In this document: positions 12,932-23,438 of the stretch, one piece after another
Position numbering within the stretch: the first letter of the stretch is position 1
Layout of the letters: each line of letters starts with the position of its first letter
DNA from: Porogramme epimiltina
Taxonomy: Eukaryota > Basidiomycota > Agaricomycetes > Polyporales > Polyporaceae
Length of the DNA stretch: 64,000 nt
Assembly: GCA_900155495.1 (NCBI GenBank)
Contig: FTLJ01000107.1
Span: 34,494-98,493, forward strand
Direction: 5' to 3'
Notes under the pieces: model-generated
Database searches by the model: none
Told to the model about the DNA's origin: nothing
What the model saw: only the letters and a program-made list of their open reading frames with translations
Position numbers and translations under genes: made by a program

Positions 12932-14038
12932 TCAATGCACAGGAATGAGTTGGGTGTACGGGCCCGGTGCGTTTCGTCCCGAGTCCGGGCAGTACAGGAG
13001 TTGGTGGCGGCGAAGCGAGTCCTCGCGACAAAAGCCCTTTTTGCACTTCGCGCAGCGGCGGCGGAGGGTCTTGAGGTGGCACGTCGCGATGTGTTTCCAC
13101 ATGCCCCCGGGGCGGACAGTGTCGCCTGAGCCGCGGCTAGTGCAACTCCCGCCCCAGAGGCATTGGATGCGCGTGTCTTTGTCGGCGCCGGGAACACCGT
13201 GCGCGGCGCGGAGGTGCGCGCGGATGGCGCGGTTGTTCGCCTCGAGCCGCTCGCCACACGCCCCAGGGCCGCCCCATTGGCAGCGATGGACGTTGTCGTC
13301 ATCGTCGTAAGAATAGCCGTGCATGTCCGCCGGCGTGTCATAGTGATGCGAGTGTGGCGAGAATGGTTCGACAGGGGGTCTGAATAGGGGATAGGGATCC
13401 GGGTACGGGGCGACCGGGGCTTGAGGGCGGGAGGCGATTTCCGGCGACGACGGAGAGTAGCCTAGGGAGGCGCTTAGAGTGATGGGCGAGTCCACGAATC
13501 GCGCGCAGTCACTAGAGGAAGGGGAGCCGCTAGGATCGGAAGGCGCTATGGTAGCTGTATTAGGGTACCATTCCCCATGCGGACAGTGAGCCACGCGATA
13601 AGGCGCTGCCTGTTCGTGCGCAAAAGCCCATGTTGATGAAGGGACCTCGAGACTGCTGCATACAGGGTCCGACGAATGTATGAGTTCACTGCCATAAAGC
13701 ACAAGGAATTAGTGGAAGATCTCGACGAATGTTAAGAAACAAGGGCGCTCCAGGGTCGATGATGGGGTCGAAGCATAGTATAGCAGAAGAAGTAACGGGT
13801 GAAAACATGAACGAACCACCCTCCGAGGGGGTCGAGGGGGGATGGAGGGAGTTCGGGTACAACCAAGTGTTTGCCGCCCAGTCTACGAGGACAGCGGGAT
13901 AGAATGTATGGAGAGGACTCACCCATCCGATGCGGAACATTCGGAGTACGACGGCCCGAACAGAGAGTACTGGGGATCATGAGGGTAATCGGGGTGGGAT
14001 GTGTAGAATTCACCGTCTGAGAAGCGTCGTGAGTGCAT
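12932..14038 (-). CDS. tandem CWCH2 zinc-finger protein, paralog 3
   Basis: Preferred model: exon 1 13923-14038 and exon 2 12932-13688, joined across a 234-base GT...AG intron in the correct phase (a Gly codon is split); 873 nt, 290 aa. The N-terminal region is Ser/Pro/Tyr/Asp-rich. The finger block opens CQWGGPGAC...HLRAAH, then CLWGGSC...KHIATCH, then CAKCKKGF...REDSLRRH with a closing Cys. The C-terminus is short. The spacing and KHIA-x-CH signature match the other two zinc-finger genes. The long intron may hide a small exon: a frame inside it (13739-13880) looks partly coding but does not fit the phase. Probable nuclear nucleic-acid-binding protein; targets unknown. Confidence 0.7.
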
Positions 14039-15263
14039 GGAGATGGGTGAGGTCTGGAGAGTTGCAGCGTGCAGAGGTCGAGGGAGAGTCTTCAGCCCCG
14101 GGAAGAACGCGGGCGATAGAAATATGTACTTGGGTTTACGTACAATATGATTGAACTAGAGCACTCGCATTGAGGCTATCACGTGGTGGAACGTCCTCAT
14201 CAGGAGGACCTGAATGTTGAGACAGTGCGTGTCGCTTTAGCATAGGGCACCCAAACCACCCATCAGGCCGTCCGGAAGCCCTCGGGATTGTTCCGCCTCA
14301 CTGCGAACACTTCCGACGAGTGCGACTGGATACGCATGTTGATCACGCACTATGTTTCGCATGACGCCTAGGGTACTAGTTAGCACATCCCATCTCGGAG
14401 TTAGGCCTAGGACCGCGTGTACTCATGCCTCCCAATCTGGTTCAAGATGGCCAAAGGTTCGATCGCAGTGTCTCGAGGCTGCAACGAGGGAGAATATGGG
14501 CGCCTAACCGGAGCTTGAACGGGACTTCGATGGCATTATCCTAATACGCCAGAACTCGGGGCAGTGTTAGGACCGAGTGGAGATAGAGCACACACAATAG
14601 CACTGCCTGCAGGTCATCCAGATATTTCCGAATCTCAGAGCTCGTGCGCCAGAGCGACCAAGACTTACCGATCACAGCGTCAATGTCGTCCTGGGCTGGC
14701 ATCCGACACTGACGATGGCTCGCTGTGCTAGAATAAATGTTTCGGGCACATATGAGTCATTAGATTAGCGACTGACCATCGATGTTTGTGGAAGGACTTG
14801 GAAAACGTTTGACTACGGACACGGGGAAGATCACAGATATGCACCTTCTTGGACGACAGACACATCGATGAATGTCGAGGTTCCAGTTGTTGAATTCCAA
14901 AGGATTCGCACATCTGATACCATTTAGTGAGAATTGTTGTAAAATTCATGAGTATATCTTGACGTACATGACTCCCCTGATCGTGACGTGAGCGGGTGGA
15001 TGGAGGATGTGTTTAAGTTTGAGAGGTCAAACTGGAGAGTGCGAGCCAAAACACTGGCGATCGTGTGCATGCGGACACCGTCAGTGGCGAATTGTGGCGC
15101 ACGTAGCGCCTAAGTCACCTGACTGTCGCGACGCGACATACAGTTGGCGTCCAGTCGCACGGCCACGTGGGACTTAATTAGCTCCTTGGTCGTGGGCGCT
15201 CCCCTGTTTCTCTCTCGTCTTGACCACCACAGTGAATCTGCGACACATCTTCTGAACGCAACG
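14039..15263. other. spacer between zinc-finger gene and acidic-protein gene
   Basis: No supported coding region. It should hold the promoters of the genes at 12932-14038 (minus) and 15264-16135 (plus), which are divergent. A CACGTG E-box core lies at 15164-15169, about 95 bases before the plus-strand start codon. Confidence 0.5.
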
Positions 15264-16135
15264 ATGCACTCCGTCGCCTATCTATCCCCGACAACTCCCT
15301 CGCGTTCGCAGTTCCCGTCGCCCACCCACCACACGCACCCGCCTGTCCACTCATCGCCCCTTGCGAGCAGCCCCGCATCATCCCCTTCGGCTGGTGCGCA
15401 CTCCCGCCGCCGCGCGCAGTTCAAGGCCAACCCATTCAACTCGCCTCCCACCGAGCGCCGCCAACCCTCATACGCGTACGGCACGCGTCGAGGCGCGTTC
15501 ATTCAAGGCAGCTCGTCAGGCGCGGGCACTGTGTCTTCCACAGCGCCTACGGAGGAGCCGCCGAGGAAAGCCTTCCTCCGGGAGCGCCTCAAGGCGCGCT
15601 GCATCGAGCGCGCAGTGCAGAAACGGGAACGCGCGAAGGCGCGTGGGGCACGACACATGAGCAGTGAGCCTAGCAGTGACGGCGTAGACGAGATGATGGA
15701 CGAAGACGATGAGGACGAGGATTCCGTGTTGAATGATGAGGTCTGTGGCGCCATTGCTTACTCGATCCATCTCGGCAAGACAGGGGCTCACCTATTTGTC
15801 AATCTAGTTCTACCACCGCATTGTGAACAATACGATGCAGAAGGAGAAGCACGCATACCGCGTCTCCTATGCATTAGACGTCGGTTCATCATTCGACCCC
15901 GATATGGAGGACCCCCGTTCTTGGGAGGACGAACTTCGCTGTACGTTATGTCTGGATATATCTGTCGCATTAACTTACAACCACATCAGCATCCCATGCG
16001 GTCTCAACCGAACCCGATGACCTTGACGAAGAGGAGCTTGCTGCGTACGCCGAAGAAGCTGAATTGCTCGATGACCTCTACGCAGAGGACATTTTCAGCC
16101 TCAGTGACCTTGACGATGATGTTGACATGCAGTAG
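15264..16135 (+). CDS. conserved-looking acidic protein of unknown function
   Basis: Exons 15264-15740, 15808-15940, 15990-16135; 756 nt, 251 aa. The start is the first ATG in the frame. I do not recognise the family. The first ~110 residues are Ser/Thr/Pro-rich and disordered-looking. A basic Arg/Lys-rich stretch with KAFLRERLKARC follows at about 112-140, then a run of Asp and Glu near 150. Exon 2 contains a compact, non-repetitive segment (NTMQKEKHAYRVSYALDVGS) that looks like the conserved core. The last 45 residues are strongly acidic with Leu/Tyr spaced as in a helix. The alternation of basic and acidic segments suggests a nuclear adaptor, but this is a guess. The gene is convergent with MLH1. 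Confidence 0.7.
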
Positions 16136-16375
16136 TTTCAATCACGCAGCTCATCGTCGGGTATGTAGGGGACGCGAAGGCGTTGTAATATGTATTATTA
16201 GTATCTACGGTCTGGGGTCTCCTGCTAGACATCGAAGGTGGCTGTGATCACTATTGGAATTCTCGACCTACCACATATCCCGTCCGCAATATTGTACAAT
16301 ACGTCATCATACAGTACATACATCTTGTGCCTGGATATGTTCGAAGTCTTCGGACTCGGCATGATGAGGAACAAC

Positions 16376-19305
16376 CTAACAACGTTCGAACACACGGTAC
16401 AGCTCAGGCAAGTCGGCAACCTGCACCACGTCACGGTCTAGTAAGGTTTTCGGGGGGACGAGGTAGCGCGCCATAGCCGGAAAGAGCACATGCTGGATCT
16501 GCCACATCATTGCCTTCTGGGCGGACACAAAACGCTCGTCGAGAGCGTCCGCGTCTATGTCGCGCGCCTTGAGGAGAGGCTCTGGCACGTAGAAGAACGC
16601 TAACTCGCGCAGGAAGGTGTCGAAGCACTCATGCTCCGCCGACCAGTCCACCTGTGCACGGAAAAGTGGAATAACGAATCCCGGCGTGAGCCCGAGGAAG
16701 CACGCGAAGAAAGCACGAGACAGAACGCACCTGCGGGCCCAGCCGCATGAAGAACAGCGGCAGTTTGTCTAGATTTGGCGTATAGTCACGCAGGAGTAAG
16801 GGGAGCGTCTCTACCAATCCGTCTTCGGTGATGCCCACGCTGAAATATTCGTTTAACATAGCCCGGCGCGTAGTCAGAATGCCGACAATTCGCTTCCGTA
16901 TCCGGAACCACATGTCAGCGTCCTACAGGCACACAGAGCGCAGATATAGTTGAGTGGAACTCACGTCGACAACGGCGTCTCGGTCCAGTCCACCCTCCTT
17001 GACGCCTTCCTCGGCATCGACCGCAAGCGCGACAAGCATGCGTAGCTCAGGGGGTGGATCGAGCCGGATGCGGGCGAAGTTCCCGAATTGCCGGAGACCG
17101 AGCTGGTAGAAGAGCTCAGCGGACAGTGCACCGTGGTTGAGAAGGTACAGCCGGGTGCTGTGCTGCACGAGCGACAAGCAACGAGACGAGTCGACGATGC
17201 CGACGAACGTGTGTTTTGACAGGATCTCACTCAGTTCTGTGGGCGGCAACAAGGACGCAATTAATGGAGTTAATGACATAGGAAAAAGACGAGCGCTGAC
17301 GGCTGTGCTTCGCGCGGACGACCGCTGTCCGCAGATCCTTGATGGAGGTTAAGAAGCACTGGGACTCATTAATGTCCTTTTCCTTGTTAACGGGTGGTGT
17401 AGCGGGTGTCGCGATTCCATCTTCAGTGCTGTCGTTGCTCGGCTTCTGAGAAGGGTGCGCGACGGGGAACATCGAATCTAAAGTACGATCCTTCAGCGAT
17501 GTTCGGACCTTGTGATTAGGATAGGTTTTGCGCTCCGTGCGCTGAGGTGCGTGTCCCTCATCTCTGTTGTCAAGGGTGCCTTCACTCTCTCCGGCTTCTC
17601 CGGCCTCCTCGCAGTCCGGTCGGGTCTTACGCTTGCCGCGCGCTTTCTGGGACGTCGATGATTCAGCTATGCCGCCCGTCAATAGGGTCTAAGGGAGCAA
17701 CGGTCAGCCCACGGTGTGTGTGCATTTTGAATTGATATACCTGATACTCGAAGACCCTGGATTGACTTTGGCCAATGAGCGTTTTCTGGACAGCATCTGC
17801 TATCCTTTCTATGATGGCGTCTTCGTTCAGGAAGTGCACCTCTTTCTTTGTGGGATGCACATTCACATCCACCAAGCGCGGGTTGATCTGGAGACTGCAC
17901 AGCATACGTAAAACTCGACAATCATCCCTATGGCGGCGGCGTACCTCAGATAGACGAACGGCGACGCTCCTTTCGCGAGGACGCCATTGTACACACCCTC
18001 GAGGGCCTTTTTGATGCGCGAGGACTCAACCAAACGATCTAGTCCACATAGTGTATCAGGCACACTTGTCACTTGTCCACACACGCCATGTGGCGCACTT
18101 ACGGTTGATGAAGAGTAGTAGAACCATCTTCTTGGCTTGATAGTTCGCGCTTGTGAAGTGAGCCTCCGCACTCCACGTCTCCGAGGCTTCCTCGTCGCCC
18201 ATTTCCTCGTCATCGCTCGTGTCCATAGTGGTGTTGGAATTCTCGTCCCCCTTCCCGGCCGACGACGTAGTGACGCGCAGCAGCTCTTTGGCTAGCGTTT
18301 GTCCATACAAGAGCCGTATGGTTTGAGCAATGGTAGAGGACGATGGCGTAGACACGTCTGGAGATGGTGTCCCAACCTGTGCGAAATAGTCAACGTTAGA
18401 TTGACGGGTATTGATGCATATCCATATACCTTTTTGCAGGTGAAAGACACGTGAGGGTTGTGCACTGCGTACTTAGTGACCACCTCAAGTATGCGGGTAT
18501 ATTCCTCCGATGACCCTCGGAGAGCTGATAAACGCGTGGGTGTGTTGTAGAACAGGTTTTCTACCTAGCGCATAATTGTTAGGCGGCTAGGGAGTAGTCT
18601 ACAAGTCGCATATACTCACCGTTATCGTAGTGCCATCATTTCCAGCACAGGGTTTGGGATCGGGAGTGTGCCCAGCTTTGACAGGAGCCAAGGTGCCATC
18701 GGCGTAACATGCTCTATGGGAAGGGTCGGTGAAACCGACCTCTCCAAATAGGCATAGTATTGAATGACTTACTTCCATGCGCACGCATCGCTTTTCGTCT
18801 TCGTCGCCACTGTCAGGTTGGACACGTAGGAAATGGAGGCCAAAGCTTCTCCCCGAAAACCGTATGTAGTCAGGCGCTTCAAGTCTGAGAAAGTGGACAA
18901 TTTCGACGTAGTGAAACGCTCCGCCAGAATCGGAAGGTCGTCTTTCTTAAAGGCCACATCATTGAGAGGAACACAAGGGTATAGACATAGCAACGCACCC
19001 GTATGCCACACCCATTGTCCTGTATCTGTAGTAGCTTCATGCCACCGTCCTTTACAGTAATCTTGACAGTAGTCGCGCCAGCATCGAGGCTGTTTTCAAT
19101 CAGTTCTTTCAGGGCCGAAGACGGCCTGTGTATGATCTGGTCAAGCATTCAACTGTCAATGTCACGTTTGTGCCGCCGGAACGTAGGTGGCTGTAGCTCG
19201 CACCTCCCCCGCAGCTATACGGTTGATGACAGACTCATGAAGGCGTTGGATCGGTTTTGGTCCTGGAGGGGGTGGCGACGAAGGACGTTGAGGGGCAGGT
19301 TCCAT
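16376..19305 (-). CDS. MLH1: DNA mismatch repair protein MLH1
   Basis: Twelve exons: 19204-19305, 18999-19136, 18773-18945, 18620-18713, 18430-18564, 18103-18376, 17945-18038, 17741-17894, 17301-17688, 16965-17236, 16731-16922, 16376-16651; 2292 nt, 763 aa, the usual MLH1 length. MutL homologs pair with PMS1/PMS2 in the nucleus and act after MutS binds a mismatch. The GHKL ATPase motifs are intact: IAAGE at 30-34, ELIENS from 45 with the catalytic Glu, DNGCGI at 74-79 and FRGEAL at 110-115. The MutL transducer motif ([19 protein letters not shown]) follows. Residues ~389-515 form a charged linker. The C-terminal dimerisation domain ends in the MLH1-specific FERC. It shares a 499-base divergent promoter with SNF7. 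Confidence 0.97.
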
Positions 19306-19804
19306 GGATAAAACGACGGCACGATAGAGAGTTGTGGTGGGGACAGTCTCGACTTAGTCTTCAACTCTGAGAGTGCCCGGAAGTGACTCTGTTGAGTGTC
19401 AAACGAGGGGCGTAGAGGGTACGGTTGGGCGTGGGGTAGGCGAGCGTTGAAAGACTACAACGAGCGCGCGAACTCGTGGTCGTTGACGGAGAGCCTTCAA
19501 GCTGGTGCTCTGCAGCGCGCACGTCTGCGGCTTCAAAGTGACGTCGCGTCGGGGACGCGTCTAGAATACAGCCACGTGAGGGGATGGTACATTACGTCAT
19601 CACATAACCCAATTGAGCAGGTTCGGCTCATCAAGATGATTCGTCTGCCGTGGTAGCAGCGGGCGTAGTCCTTTCGGCGCTTCCGTCTCTTTCTCCGGCC
19701 ACTCCACTGACTTGTCTACCTTCCCGCTACCTTTCTCGACTTCTTTGCCCTCTCATCTGGACTGCGACATATACTACCTTATACTCAAGAAGACACGAAC
19801 GACC
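19306..19804. promoter_or_regulatory. divergent MLH1 / SNF7 promoter region
   Basis: The two start codons are 499 bases apart and point outward. Visible elements are a CACGTG E-box at 19573-19578 and, 13 bases further, a TTACGTCAT ATF/CRE-like site at 19592-19600. Another TGACGTC lies near 19540. A pyrimidine-rich stretch (19675-19760) precedes the SNF7 start, as is common before fungal transcription starts. Confidence 0.5.
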
Positions 19805-20816
19805 ATGATGGCTGGATTCATGAGCTACTTCGGCGGCCGGCGCGACGCCAAGCAGTCCTCGCGCGACGCGATAGTAACTCTCAGGCAACAGCTGCAGATG
19901 ATTGAGAAGAAGGAGGAATACTTGCAGAAGAAGATGGACGAGGAGATGAAGAAGGCGAAAGCGAATGCCGTCTCGAACAAGGCCGGTAAGCTGCGCAGTT
20001 CTTGGGTCTCTAGACGGCATCTCCCATACTCACCTTCCACCCCTCTATGCCTTTTCTTTACGATCTCATATCCTTCACGGCTCATATCACCGACCCCTTA
20101 ATGGCGGATGAATGCTAACGCTCGCATTGCAATGTGGTAGCGGCGACTGCGGCACTACGGCGCAAGAAGGTGACGGAACAGGAGCTCGACCGATTGCAGA
20201 ACACTCGCTTTCAGCTCGAGATGCAAGTGAACACGCTCGAATCAGCCAGCTTTAACGCGGAGAACATGGCGGCGATGAAGAAGGCCGCTGGCGCACTGAA
20301 GGATATCCACGGCCACTTGTACGTTCTTGGTTCTCACCCCCACGTCTTTGCCTTCCGAGTGACCCGCACTGAACTCTCATCTTTTTCTTCCCAGGTCGAT
20401 TGATAAAGTGGATCAGACGATGGCGGAGATTCAAGAGCAGACACAGCTTGCGAACGAGGTGTCCGAGGCGATCTCTTCGAGCACATATACTGGCGTGGAG
20501 ATGGATGATGTATGAGTCCCTCGATAAGCTTGTTCGTCATTCAACGGTGCTGACAACCTCGTGTAGGACGACCTCAAGGCAGAACTCGCGGAACTGGAGC
20601 AGGAAGAACTCAACGACCGGCTCATGGCGGACACCGTTCCCGTACATCATCCTGCAGGGGCTAGTAGAGTGGAGAGTGGTGCGTCTTTACTTTCGTCCCC
20701 TCCGCCGCTGAGAACAGTCTCTAACGTGAGGTTTGTCTGTAGGGCGACAGCCGGTGGCGATCGAGGACGATGAGGAGGCGCAGCTCAAGGAACTGCAAGC
20801 TGCATTGGCGATGTAG
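19805..20816 (+). CDS. SNF7: ESCRT-III subunit Snf7/Vps32 (CHMP4 type)
   Basis: Exons 19805-19985, 20141-20318, 20395-20509, 20567-20678, 20743-20816; 660 nt, 219 aa, standard for the family. Snf7 polymerises on endosomal membranes and drives inward budding and scission in the multivesicular body pathway. The N-terminus (MAGFMSYFGGRRDAKQ) is a short amphipathic segment followed by the long basic coiled-coil hairpin (IVTLRQQLQMIEKKEEYL), then RRKK and the NTLESASFNAENMAAM region typical of CHMP4. The C-terminus is acidic and ends in a short helix (LKELQAALAM) that fits the Vps4/Bro1-binding tail. Two ATGs stand next to each other at 19805 and 19808; either may be used. Confidence 0.96.
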
Positions 20817-21920
20817 TCGCCCTCAATGCCGCCACCGTTGTCACGCTCTTCGCCCGCCAGTTCTCGTCAAGACGCACATTCCGCCTCTTGTCCTCGCCAC
20901 CCTTTCCTCGACTAATGATCGACATTTGTGTTAGTACATTATCACCCTGGGTTTCCCCTAGCATTTTCGTCTTGTTCTACTAGTGCTATCTCCCCTCTCA
21001 TTCATGACTGAAGCGATCCACATTGTACCTACTGTCTCCTCGCAGCCCGATATATATCCTGAACCTGTATAGATGCTGGATGTTGTGTCTGGTCTCCGTG
21101 CGCCAAACAACTCTACTGAGGGTAGCCGTCCTATACTCGGAAGGTAAAGAAGCTCAGGTGCCTGAAATCCGCCTACCTGAGCCTTCAAGGACACTCTAAT
21201 GACGTAGCCCCCTCGACGCAGAGCGAGTGACTACGACATCTTGAGACCACGCCCGCCCAAACGTGTTCCCTTGCTATGAGGTCTACTGACGGGTACATTT
21301 GATATCGACAAGCGACCCCTGAGGCCTGAGTAACAAAGAACTTGGTATACAATATTATGGTAAAATGGGGTGGCTGCTGTTCGTCGTAACATATGGGGCT
21401 GCGACCAAAGGGCTGATCGGTGGCGGCCTATGACCAAAGCGGGGCAGAACGATCGCCAAAAGCAACGCAGCTCTCCCGCGATGGATCGTCGAAAACAAAA
21501 GCGAGGCCGTCGCTAGCGTCTAGACCCTATGCAGACAAACAACTCCACATGCGAAGCGAGAGCGACAATGAAGACGGGGTTCTGGAAGACGGTATATAAG
21601 ACTCGCGTCAATACCAGTCTTCATAATTGGGGCCACGTGAAAGGAAAGGTCATCGCTTACGTCATCCGCCGTTGCCCAACATCTGCCCGCGGAAATCGCC
21701 GTCGTGCTCGCCGTCCTCACTCAGCTTTCCCTCTTGCCCGTCGCGACCACGCCCCGCACACAACGCATACATCCGCTCCGCTCGCCGTCCTCGACGTCCC
21801 CCCGGCGTCCTCGACCCTCTCCGCGCGTTGGGCCCACCATCCGACGACACGAGCGCCCGGAAGCCGGCGTCACAGACGACACCGGGCTCCTCCCTCCTAC
21901 CCCCGCAAGATTTTCCCTAC
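20817..21920. other. SNF7 downstream region and promoter of the 505-aa protein gene
   Basis: No supported coding exon. The right half carries a TATATAA box at 21592-21598, a CACGTG at 21634-21639 and TTACGTCAT at 21657-21665, all upstream of the start at 21921. Confidence 0.5.
21592..21598 (+). promoter_or_regulatory. TATA box of the 505-aa protein gene
   Basis: TATATAA stands about 320 bases before the start codon at 21921. If used, it predicts a long 5' leader of about 300 bases, or an unseen 5' intron. Confidence 0.4.
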
Positions 21921-23438
21921 ATGTCACCGACCCAGCAAGAAGCACCGTCGACGCCCGTCCGCGGCAGACCCGCATCGCGCTATCCCGCTGCCTTGTCTAA
22001 GGGCGAGCCAGGGCGCGTTCCACTCCATCGCCGCGGCACATCTAGAACGCTGGAGACCTTGGAGGACCTCCTCCGCGAGAACGGCTACAAGGAAACCAGA
22101 GTCTTTACTCCGGAGGCGGAGCGTATTGATAGTGAGCGCAGGAGGCAGTCAACATGGCGCATCCGAGAGCTGTTATCTGGATGGCTCCCCGGCGCGACCG
22201 CGAGCGAACCCCCGAGCGACGACGAGCAGACTCCTGGTCCTCGCAAGTCGCACGCGCCCACCACGCCGACGCGCGCTCCCACGTATCACTCGACCCCCAA
22301 TTCCCCGCTCAGTAACAAGCGTCGCCTCCCCCGGGAGTCAGGTCATCCCATCGCCTCTCCAAATTCCGCGTCTTCGACCACACTCTCGTCCATGCGCAGC
22401 GGGACCACCACCGATAGCCGCGCAGTCAGCTACCAGCCCACCCGCCGACACCTTCACGACCGTATTCCCGCCATCCGCGCGGAGCTCACGGCAGCCAATT
22501 TGCGGACATACGCGCAAGTCTCGGCAGCGCAGGGCTACCTCCGCCATATGGCCTCTACCCCCAACATGACGAAGCGGCCGGCACCGTCTACCCGCGACTC
22601 TTCCGTCGATCGCGCTGAGCCGCCTCTTCCCGCTTCATGGCTTGAATCGGTGACGAAAGCCATGCTTCGGTCGGGCGACAGCGGGGCGCGCATCGGCGGG
22701 CCCCTCTCACGACCGGGCAGCCGTCTTTCCCTTCGGACCACACGTGGGGTAAAAGAGAACGTTTCCGTCACCGAGCTGACGCCGAAACCGCCCCGCACGG
22801 CCGCGAGAAGCTCCTCCCGCCTCCCCCCTGGTGCCTCCCTCTACCTCCATCGCGCCCCTACCGCGCCGAGTGCCGTGAACGCGGCGCACGTCATGTGCAG
22901 GTCCGCCCCAGGCTCACGCTCCACGTCCCGTGTCGGGGAGCGTGCTCCTGGTGGCGGTGCTGGTTCCCTACGCCGCAAAGACCGCCAGGAGCGTGGGAGG
23001 CGGGGGGCACGCAACGGCCACGCTGACCGCGTGCCCTCGCTCGCGTCCACGCGCGTCGAAGACGATACGTGGGCGAACATGTACTGGGTAGACGGTCGGC
23101 GCGTCTCGGTCGTGCACCACGACGATGGGCATCACGATGGTGCCGACTCGGACGACGACGACGATGGGGAGCTCGACCTCGCACGCCTCCTTGTCCCTCC
23201 CAAGCGCCAGTATTCCATCCAGAGCCTCCGGAAACACCTGCACGTTGCGCATCGCCAGAACAGGCCGACGACGCTCGCCATTGAAGGCTGGGAAGAAGAC
23301 GATGCGCCGGCGCGCGGCCACGGACACCAAGTTATTATAGACGATTCGGACGGCTACCCCACATTCCGCTCAGATACCACGAAACGGCGTCGTGGTCTCC
23401 CAGGAGCGTGGGGCGTCGCAGGCAGCAGCAGGTCATAG
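21921..23438 (+). CDS. intrinsically disordered protein of unknown function
   Basis: A single exon of 1518 nt, 505 aa, starting at the only in-frame ATG of the upstream open frame. I do not recognise the family. Ser, Pro, Arg and Thr dominate, as in disordered regulatory or scaffold proteins. One ordered-looking segment at about 44-80 (TLETLEDLLRENGYKETRVF, then a charged helix with ERIDSERRRQ) may be the conserved core; another lies around 175-205 (RIPAIRAELTAANLRTYAQV). Near the C-terminus a His/Asp-rich patch precedes five Asp in a row and a LARLLVPPKRQ segment. No signal peptide or membrane segment is visible. Cell-cycle or cytoskeletal scaffolding is possible but not shown. Confidence 0.75.
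   Translation: MSPTQQEAPSTPVRGRPASRYPAALSKGEPGRVPLHRRGTSRTLETLEDLLRENGYKETRVFTPEAERIDSERRRQSTWRIRELLSGWLPGATASEPPSDDEQTPGPRKSHAPTTPTRAPTYHSTPNSPLSNKRRLPRESGHPIASPNSASSTTLSSMRSGTTTDSRAVSYQPTRRHLHDRIPAIRAELTAANLRTYAQVSAAQGYLRHMASTPNMTKRPAPSTRDSSVDRAEPPLPASWLESVTKAMLRSGDSGARIGGPLSRPGSRLSLRTTRGVKENVSVTELTPKPPRTAARSSSRLPPGASLYLHRAPTAPSAVNAAHVMCRSAPGSRSTSRVGERAPGGGAGSLRRKDRQERGRRGARNGHADRVPSLASTRVEDDTWANMYWVDGRRVSVVHHDDGHHDGADSDDDDDGELDLARLLVPPKRQYSIQSLRKHLHVAHRQNRPTTLAIEGWEEDDAPARGHGHQVIIDDSDGYPTFRSDTTKRRRGLPGAWGVAGSSRS

Noticed and set aside
13739..13880. Extra exon inside the third zinc-finger gene
   Set aside because: One frame looks partly coding, but the available splice sites do not give a phase that joins both neighbours.
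14351..14480. Possible 5S rRNA or tRNA-like segment
   Set aside because: Contains words resembling internal promoter boxes, but no stem structure or full consensus could be built by eye.
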